From contig JAOADS010000044.1 of the NCBI GenBank assembly GCA_026417195.1, forward strand, positions 1 to 6,826: DNA of 6,826 nt, written 5' to 3'. The stretch comes from Ignavibacteria bacterium. Lineage in GTDB: Bacteria; Bacteroidota; Ignavibacteria; Tepidaquicellales; OLB5. A program made the translations under genes and the position numbers. Numbering within the stretch: position 1 is the stretch's first letter; each line of letters opens with the position of its first letter. Shown one piece after another: positions 1 through 5,116 of the stretch. The notes beneath the pieces are model-generated. The model did not search any database, was not told the origin of the DNA, and saw only the letters and a list, made by a program, of their open reading frames with translations.

Positions 1-19
1 AGATGTGTATAAGAGACAG
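1..19. other. Nextera/Tn5 mosaic-end adapter remnant at contig edge
   Basis: Bases 1-19 read AGATGTGTATAAGAGACAG, which is exactly the 19-base Tn5 mosaic end used in Nextera library preparation. Its position at the very first base of the window makes a sequencing or assembly artefact far more likely than a genomic Tn5 end. Read on the minus strand it adds a spurious tail to the neighbouring open frame. Genomic sequence should be taken as starting at about base 20. Confidence 0.96.
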
Positions 20-576
20 GTTCCTACAGCCTGAGAGAGTTCTCCTCTGCGTTTTGAAATAGCAAGAAATAGTGAAATAAATATGGTTGTAAGGACCATC
101 CAGTTTGAAATGGGAACGCTTATTGCAGCTGCACCACCCAGAACTCTCAGCATGAAACCAAATGAAATAAAGAATACATCAAGCAGAACTATTGATTTTA
201 CCTTAAATGAGTAAAGGAAATTGGTAATGAAATACACAACTATAACTGCAGCGAAAAGGTGATTAGTGAAAAATAAACCGGTAATTATCAGAAGGATTAT
301 AATCAGAAAAAAAATTAATGCCTGTTTTGTGCTTATTTCTCCGGATGCAATCGGTCTGTATTTTTTTTTAGGATGAACACGGTCTGATTCGGCATCTATT
401 ATATCGTTTATTATATATACTGCGCTTGATGAAAGTGAAAATATGAAGAATGCAAGAACTGCGGGGATAAGGTATTCCAAATGAAAAATATGCTTGGAGA
501 ACAGTAGCGGTGCAAAAACAAAAAAGTTTTTAATCCACTGTTTAAGCCGGATGAGTTTTATGTAGTTAATTATCAT
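20..576 (-). CDS. UbiA-family decaprenyl-phosphate phosphoribosyltransferase-like protein (3' end missing)
   Basis: This is an integral-membrane UbiA prenyltransferase-superfamily protein. The best fit is the Rv3806c-type enzyme, which transfers 5-phosphoribose from PRPP to a polyprenyl phosphate, the first committed step toward polyprenyl-phospho-arabinose. It starts at ATG 576-574, and about 185 residues are visible of roughly 290 expected. Near residues 57-69 is NDIIDAESDRVHP, the Asp-rich NDxxDxxxD metal/diphosphate motif, followed by KKKYRPIASG (70-79), a strong signature of this subfamily. A second block, LLDVFFISFGFMLRVLGGAA (about 131-150), and SKRRGEL near the visible end also fit. 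Several hydrophobic helices lie between these motifs. The start codon overlaps the stop of the upstream glycosyltransferase gene by one base (TGATG), so the two are probably translationally coupled. The C-terminus is lost to the contig edge, not by mutation. A different prenyl acceptor or sugar donor cannot be excluded. Confidence 0.9.
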
Positions 577-2096
577 CAGTCTAATCTTATTTTATCCCAA
601 TGTATTTTATAAACAATTTTCTCAGCCCCTCCGCAAATTGTATTTTTCTCCAGTTTTGCGGAATAAACCTGTTCAAGGGAATTTTTATAATTTTCAATTA
701 TGTATTCAAACCAGTCGGGATATATGATTATATAATTTACATTTTTCGATTTCAGAAGCCTGAAAATTTCCTCCGCACCTTCCTCATAACTAAGTTTCTG
801 TATTCTGAAAACCTCAGGCGTTACAAGTCCAGCCAGATCAACACAATATTTTTTAGTTATAAATGTTATTGCACCAATGTCATTCATTCCGAAGGCAGTT
901 TCTTCAGACAGATTATCTCTCAGCCACCTTGCAGTCTTTACCTGCTGATTATTTATGTTTTCAACATTCCAGCCCAGAGCGTGTGCAAATACAGCGGCGT
1001 TAAACAACGATAATGCAAATATAAAAGTTAAAATCCCTTTTAAAAACAGATTTGATCTTTTATGAAAAAAAGTTAAGCTTTTCTGAAGAATATCTATTGC
1101 TGCGATATTTATAAAAGGGATCAGAGGGATAAGATATCTGCCGTGATGTCTCCAGTTAGGAGCTACAATTGATGAAAGAGCGGGCAGTAAAATTATCCAG
1201 AGATATAATAAAAGCAGTTTTTGTTCTGTTTTGCCCTTGATTAGATTATAAATAAAGTAAGCTGATGCAACAATCCATAATATTAATATTACAAAGTTAT
1301 CCTTGAAAAAAAGTTTACCAGTCTCAGTCAGAAAGCGAAAGTCCGGAAATAACTTTACAGTACCTACCTGACCTTCGTATGTGTTAGGCAGGAAACTTCC
1401 GGAATAAATATAGGAAAATACAGGATAAGGAAGAGCCATCATAACGAATATAATAAGAGAAATCAGAAAGTTTTTATAGTTGAAGTTAAAATTTTTTCTG
1501 AATTTAAAAAAAATAAACGCATAATAAATCAGAGCTAGAAGATATGCTTCCGGTCTGACGTTCACAGCAAGTCCCATCAGAAAACCTGTTGAAATGCGGA
1601 TTCGGTGAGAATATAATTCTGACAGATGATTACAGATAATTAATACCGTTAATAATGTAAAAAGAGTAATTTCCATTCCGGAAAGAGATGACCAGAGAAG
1701 ACGTCCGTTAAGTAAAGTTAAGAGGGAAATTACAAATGCATATCCTTCTGTAAAACCCAGTTTCCTGCATAACCTGTAAAATTCAATAACAAGTATTAAA
1801 AAAAACATTGATGAAGCAAACAGTGCAAAAGGAAGTATAAAGTTATTACCTATGAGAAACGGGAAACTTAAGATAATTACCCAAAGAGGTGAAGTTGTAC
1901 CGGGGGTGGGTTCGTTCAGATTATACTGAAAAAAATAACCTGATGAGAAGTTTTCAGCGAACCTGAAATGAATCCAGACATCATCAAGAGGCACACCTAA
2001 TGAACCTGCAATTAAATATTCAGAGAGAAGATATACAGACTGGATGATTACAAAACAAAAAATCAGTATCAGGATATATTTATTCCTATCAGACAA
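576..2096 (-). CDS. GT-C fold membrane glycosyltransferase, AftB-like (putative arabinosyltransferase)
   Basis: This 506-residue polytopic membrane protein has about 10 hydrophobic segments between residues 7 and 375, then a soluble C-terminal domain of about 130 residues. After TM1 (about 7-30) comes Asp38-Asp39 in LDDVWIHFRFAENF, the acidic pair expected in the first extracytoplasmic loop of GT-C enzymes. It is followed by PTPGTTSPLW (63-72), SGMEITLF (139-146), RPEA (181-184) and HHGRYLIP (317-324), all typical of the AftB-like group. The C-terminal part has NDIGAI and VDLAGLVTPEV, also common there. GT-C enzymes use polyprenyl-phosphate sugars, and the next gene makes a precursor of such a donor, which supports an arabinosyl or related pentosyl transferase. 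The likely start is TTG at 2096: no in-frame ATG lies between the preceding in-frame stop and this codon, and TM1 begins right after it. It lies 26 bases after the mutase gene and has no Shine-Dalgarno. The sugar specificity is inferred; the membrane glycosyltransferase class is well supported. Confidence 0.85.
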   Translation of the reverse strand: MSDRNKYILILIFCFVIIQSVYLLSEYLIAGSLGVPLDDVWIHFRFAENFSSGYFFQYNLNEPTPGTTSPLWVIILSFPFLIGNNFILPFALFASSMFFLILVIEFYRLCRKLGFTEGYAFVISLLTLLNGRLLWSSLSGMEITLFTLLTVLIICNHLSELYSHRIRISTGFLMGLAVNVRPEAYLLALIYYAFIFFKFRKNFNFNYKNFLISLIIFVMMALPYPVFSYIYSGSFLPNTYEGQVGTVKLFPDFRFLTETGKLFFKDNFVILILWIVASAYFIYNLIKGKTEQKLLLLYLWIILLPALSSIVAPNWRHHGRYLIPLIPFINIAAIDILQKSLTFFHKRSNLFLKGILTFIFALSLFNAAVFAHALGWNVENINNQQVKTARWLRDNLSEETAFGMNDIGAITFITKKYCVDLAGLVTPEVFRIQKLSYEEGAEEIFRLLKSKNVNYIIIYPDWFEYIIENYKNSLEQVYSAKLEKNTICGGAEKIVYKIHWDKIRLD

Positions 2097-2122
2097 AGGG
2101 GTAAGAGTATTACCAAATCGTT

Positions 2123-3799
2123 TCAGAACACTGATTGTTCCTGATAAACTCCGAAAGGCTCTTTCAGGGCATTACACATTTCACCAAGGGTTACATTATG
2201 TCTTGCGCAGTCAAGTATTCTCGGCATCAGGTTCGTTCCTTCATTTGCTGACTTTATGAGTTCGTTCAATGTTTCCTTTACTTTTTCGGCATTTCTGGAA
2301 GCTTTAAGTTCCCTGAGCCTTGCAATCTGCTTATGCTCAACTTCCTTCGGTATCTTCAGTATGGGAATTTCTATCTTTTCTTCTTCTTCAATAAACTCAT
2401 TAACCCCTACAACTATTTTCTCCTTTCTGTCAAGTTCCATCTGATATTTGTAAGCAGCATCTGCTATTTCCTTCTGAAAGAATCCCGCTTCAATTGCCGG
2501 TATAACACCTCCCAGAGCATCTATTTTTCTGAAATACTCCTCAGCCTGTTCTTCCATTTTCTTTGTCAGGGCTTCAACATAATAACTTCCACCCAGCGGA
2601 TCTACTGTGTTAATTACACCATGTTCATAGGCTATGATCTGCTGAGTCCTTAAAGCTATTTTCACAGCTTTGTCCGATGGAAGGGCAAGTGTTTCGTCCA
2701 TTGAATTAGTATGCAGACTCTGTGTTCCTCCAAGCACTGCAGCAAGAGCTTCAATTGCAGTTCTTACTATATTGTTTTCCGGCTGTTGTGCAGTAAGCGA
2801 GCATCCGGCAGTTTGAGTGTGAAATCTCAAAGTCCATGATTTTGGATTCTTTGCTCCGTATTTATATCTCATTCTTTTAGCATATATTTTCCTTGCAGCT
2901 CTGAACTTGGCAATTTCTTCAAAGAAATCTAAATGGGAGTTGAAAAAGAATGATATTCTCGGCGCAAATGAATCAACATCCATCCCTCTTGCGATACAGG
3001 CTTCTATATATGCAAAGCCGTCAGCAAGCGTAAAGGCAAGTTCCTGAACAGCGGTTGAGCCAGCCTCCCTTATATGATATCCGCTTACTGATATCGGATT
3101 GAACTGAGGAACGTTATCTCTGCAATACTCTATCATGTCAACTATGATCCTCATTGAAGGTTCGGGATTATAGATAAATTCTTTCTGTGCTATGTATTCC
3201 TTCAATATGTCATTCTGCAAAGTTCCCCTTAGTTTCTCGAAAGGAACTCCCTGTGACTCAGCTACGCCTAGATAAAAAGCAAATATCATCGCAGCTGGTG
3301 AATTTATAGTCATAGAAGTGGAAACTTTATCAAGCGGAATTCCGTCAAACAAAACTTTCATATCTTCCAGAGAGGAAATTGCAACTCCGCAGATTCCAAC
3401 TTCTCCTTCTGAGAGTTCGTCATCTGAGTCCCAGCCCATCAGTGTAGGCATATCAAATGCGACCGACAGACCGGTCTGCCCGTGCTCAAGCAGATATTTG
3501 AAACGTTTATTCGTATCCTCAGGAGTTCCGAAACCAGCGAACTGACGCATTGTCCAGAGTTTACCTCTGTAAAGATTATGGTGTATTCCCCTTGTGTATG
3601 GAAACTCACCGGGATAACCTATTTCGCTGTCATAGTCTATATCTTTCACATCTTCTGGCGTATAGACTAAGTCCACATCTTCACCGCTCAATGAGGTGAA
3701 TTTCATTCCCGTTGTTTTCATACGGGATGCTGTTTCCAGCCAATGTTTTTTTGATTTACTTTTTTTAAGTAATGGATTTTCCTGACCGTTCTGAGACAT
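2123..3799 (-). CDS. B12-dependent acyl-CoA mutase large (substrate-binding) subunit, isobutyryl-CoA-mutase-like
   Basis: This 558-residue protein is the TIM-barrel catalytic subunit of the methylmalonyl-CoA mutase family, which performs adenosylcobalamin-dependent carbon-skeleton rearrangement of acyl-CoA thioesters in the cytoplasm. Family blocks are intact: GYPGEFPYTRGI (61-72), LWTMRQFAGFGTPEDTN (81-97), GQTGLSVAFDMPT (107-119), NDILKEYI (196-203), SGYHIREAG (239-247), FHTQTAGCSLTAQQPENN (326-343) and GGTQSLHTNSMDE (357-369). There is no C-terminal B12-binding domain (DxHxxG). About 550 residues is the usual size of the two-subunit form, so a separate small subunit of about 140 residues must be encoded elsewhere. 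Two substrate-discriminating positions are Phe87 and Gln205, where methylmalonyl-CoA mutase has Tyr89 and Arg207 and isobutyryl-CoA mutase has Phe80 and Gln198. His242 matches the active-site His244. It starts at ATG 3799, with an AT-rich leader and no Shine-Dalgarno. Automated annotation would probably call it methylmalonyl-CoA mutase; family assignment is certain, substrate is not. Confidence 0.95.
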   Translation of the reverse strand: MSQNGQENPLLKKSKSKKHWLETASRMKTTGMKFTSLSGEDVDLVYTPEDVKDIDYDSEIGYPGEFPYTRGIHHNLYRGKLWTMRQFAGFGTPEDTNKRFKYLLEHGQTGLSVAFDMPTLMGWDSDDELSEGEVGICGVAISSLEDMKVLFDGIPLDKVSTSMTINSPAAMIFAFYLGVAESQGVPFEKLRGTLQNDILKEYIAQKEFIYNPEPSMRIIVDMIEYCRDNVPQFNPISVSGYHIREAGSTAVQELAFTLADGFAYIEACIARGMDVDSFAPRISFFFNSHLDFFEEIAKFRAARKIYAKRMRYKYGAKNPKSWTLRFHTQTAGCSLTAQQPENNIVRTAIEALAAVLGGTQSLHTNSMDETLALPSDKAVKIALRTQQIIAYEHGVINTVDPLGGSYYVEALTKKMEEQAEEYFRKIDALGGVIPAIEAGFFQKEIADAAYKYQMELDRKEKIVVGVNEFIEEEEKIEIPILKIPKEVEHKQIARLRELKASRNAEKVKETLNELIKSANEGTNLMPRILDCARHNVTLGEMCNALKEPFGVYQEQSVF

Positions 3800-3903
3800 A
3801 ATCTTAAATATTTAATTAATTTCTAAAATAACAATATTAAGTAAACTAATCCATATTATTTTCTGTTCTTATTTTTATCGTGATTTATAGCGATATTCTG
3901 TCA

Positions 3904-3934
3904 TTTAAATGAGAATTGTTTTTGTTTAACTTTG
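3904..3934 (+). promoter_or_regulatory. Putative Bacteroidota-type promoter for the moeB-like gene
   Basis: TAACTTTG at 3927-3934 is a full match to the Bacteroidota -7 consensus TAnnTTTG. TTTA at 3904-3907 lies 19 bases upstream, a one-base variant of the TTTG -33 element at a suitable spacing. Transcription would start near 3938-3942, giving a leader of about 35 bases before the TTG start at 3976. This is inferred from consensus only and depends on the host being a member of this group. Confidence 0.5.
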
Positions 3935-3952
3935 TTAATAATAACAGAGTTA
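3927..3952. repeat. Inverted repeat overlapping the promoter (operator or leader hairpin candidate)
   Basis: The arms at 3927-3937 (TAACTTTGTTA) and 3942-3952 (TAACAGAGTTA) are reverse complements apart from one position, which would be a G-U pair in RNA. They are separated by the 4-base loop ATAA. The left arm contains the putative -7 box and the dyad spans the predicted transcription start. It could be a binding site for a dimeric regulator or a hairpin at the transcript's 5' end. There is no following T-run, so it does not look like a terminator. Confidence 0.5.
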
Positions 3953-3975
3953 TATAATATTTATTTTATAGAAAC

Positions 3976-5106
3976 TTGCTCATTGAAGAAGAAAAGGAAC
4001 GTTACCTGCGACATTTAATTCTTCCCGGATTTGGTGAGGAAGCGCAGCTAAAACTTAAACAATCATCTGTACTGATTGTCGGAGCCGGAGGACTTGGTTC
4101 TCCAGCAGCGTTGTATCTTACAGCCCAAGGCATAGGTAAACTTGGAATCATAGACTACGATACTGTAAGTCTCTCAAATCTTCATAGACAGATACTCTTC
4201 ACTGATAAGGATATTTCCCAGTCCAAAGCTCAAAGGGGGAGTGAATTTCTGAGAGCTGTAAATCCGTTTGTAGAAATCGAGACATACAATGAAAAGATAA
4301 GTTTTGAAAATGCGGAAAGAATAATTTCTTCTTATGATCTTGTAATTGACGGTTCGGATAATTTTGCAACAAAGTATCTTTTAAACGATGCTTGTGTTTT
4401 AAATAATAAGCCTTTGATTTTCGGGAGTGTTCTTCGTTTTGAAGCACAGATTTCATTTCTTAATCTTCCCGGAGGACCATGTTACCGTTGCATTTTTCCT
4501 AAACCAGCGGAGGTCCCTGATTGCAGCGAAGCCGGTGTTTTAGGAGTAGTACCCGGAATTGCCGGAACTGTTATGGCTTTAGAGGCAGTGAAGTATCTTA
4601 CAGGGGTCGGTGATTTACTTAAAGGGGAAATGCTTCTTATAGATACATTGAAAATGAAGTTCAGACTGGTTAACTTTACCAAAAACCCAGCTTGTGTAAT
4701 TTGTTCAGATAATCCGTTAATTTCCCGGTTAAGTGAAAATAATATAAAATGTAATAATCAAAATAAAACTTTATATATGAGTGATCACGAAATTTCTGTT
4801 GAAGAACTTAAAAAGAAAATGGACTCAGGAGATAATTTTTTTCTTCTTGATGTGAGGGAAATGCATGAAATTCCAATAGCATCAATAGGAGGAACTGTAA
4901 TCCCCCTAAGTGAGCTTATGGATAGGTTGGATGAACTTCCGGTAAACAAAGACGAGGAGATAGTAGTTTACTGCCGTACAGGAAACCGAAGTCATCACGC
5001 TGTAAATTATATAGTAAATGAGTTAGGATACCGTAACGTTAAAAACCTTGTCGGCGGACTTCATGCCTGGCATGACAGAATAGATCCGTCAGTCAAAAAA
5101 TATTAA
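3976..5106 (+). CDS. moeB: MoeB/ThiF-type E1-like adenylyltransferase with C-terminal rhodanese domain (MoeBR/MoeZ type)
   Basis: This 376-residue cytoplasmic protein should adenylate the C-terminal glycine of a ubiquitin-like sulfur carrier (MoaD, ThiS or similar) and then pass sulfur to it through the rhodanese domain, supporting molybdopterin, thiamine or tRNA thiolation. The E1 part (1-250) has GAGGLGSP (36-43) for ATP, DYDTVSLSNLHRQ (60-72), Lys84 and DGSDNF (125-130) with the Mg-binding Asp128. Cys183 in PDCSEAGVLG is the presumed catalytic cysteine. Two CxxC pairs (169/172 and 240/243) form the structural zinc site. An Asn-rich linker (about 255-266) leads to the rhodanese domain (about 270-370) with DVRE (292-295) and active-site loop CRTGNR (Cys333-Arg338). 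The start is TTG 3976: an in-frame TAA at 3955 blocks extension upstream, and LLIEEEKERYLRHLILPGFG aligns with the usual N-terminus. All key residues are intact. No ubiquitin-like partner gene is in the window, so the physiological acceptor is unknown. Confidence 0.94.
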   Translation: MLIEEEKERYLRHLILPGFGEEAQLKLKQSSVLIVGAGGLGSPAALYLTAQGIGKLGIIDYDTVSLSNLHRQILFTDKDISQSKAQRGSEFLRAVNPFVEIETYNEKISFENAERIISSYDLVIDGSDNFATKYLLNDACVLNNKPLIFGSVLRFEAQISFLNLPGGPCYRCIFPKPAEVPDCSEAGVLGVVPGIAGTVMALEAVKYLTGVGDLLKGEMLLIDTLKMKFRLVNFTKNPACVICSDNPLISRLSENNIKCNNQNKTLYMSDHEISVEELKKKMDSGDNFFLLDVREMHEIPIASIGGTVIPLSELMDRLDELPVNKDEEIVVYCRTGNRSHHAVNYIVNELGYRNVKNLVGGLHAWHDRIDPSVKKY

Positions 5107-5116
5107 ATTTATATCA

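Noticed and set aside
1..19. Natural Tn5/IS50 end
   Set aside because: The match covers only the engineered mosaic end, is placed exactly at the contig edge, and no transposase or IS50 sequence follows.
600..1013. Plus-strand open frame of 137 codons
   Set aside because: It lies antisense within the C-terminal part of the well-supported glycosyltransferase gene and shows no recognisable domain.
2333..2653. Plus-strand open frame of 106 codons and several shorter ones across 2044-3670
   Set aside because: They are antisense to the mutase (or, at 2044-2259, to the glycosyltransferase start and the mutase end), whose family motifs are continuous. Their composition looks like a reverse-strand shadow.
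3800..3860. Promoter for the minus-strand mutase gene
   Set aside because: A TAATATTG sequence on the minus strand is close to TAnnTTTG, but no TTTG-like -33 element lies 19-21 bases upstream. In such AT-rich sequence the single near-match is not enough.
3927..3952. Inverted repeat as a transcription terminator
   Set aside because: It is AT-rich, lacks a T-run after either arm, and lies between divergent genes where no terminator is needed.
4199..4682. Minus-strand open frames at 4199-4456 and 4482-4682
   Set aside because: Both lie antisense within the moeB-like gene, which has all its catalytic motifs in the plus frame.
4777..5106. Rhodanese domain as a separate gene starting at an internal ATG (4777)
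   Set aside because: The frame is continuous with the E1 domain through an Asn-rich linker, and E1-rhodanese fusions are a known architecture. No separate promoter or spacing suggests an independent start.
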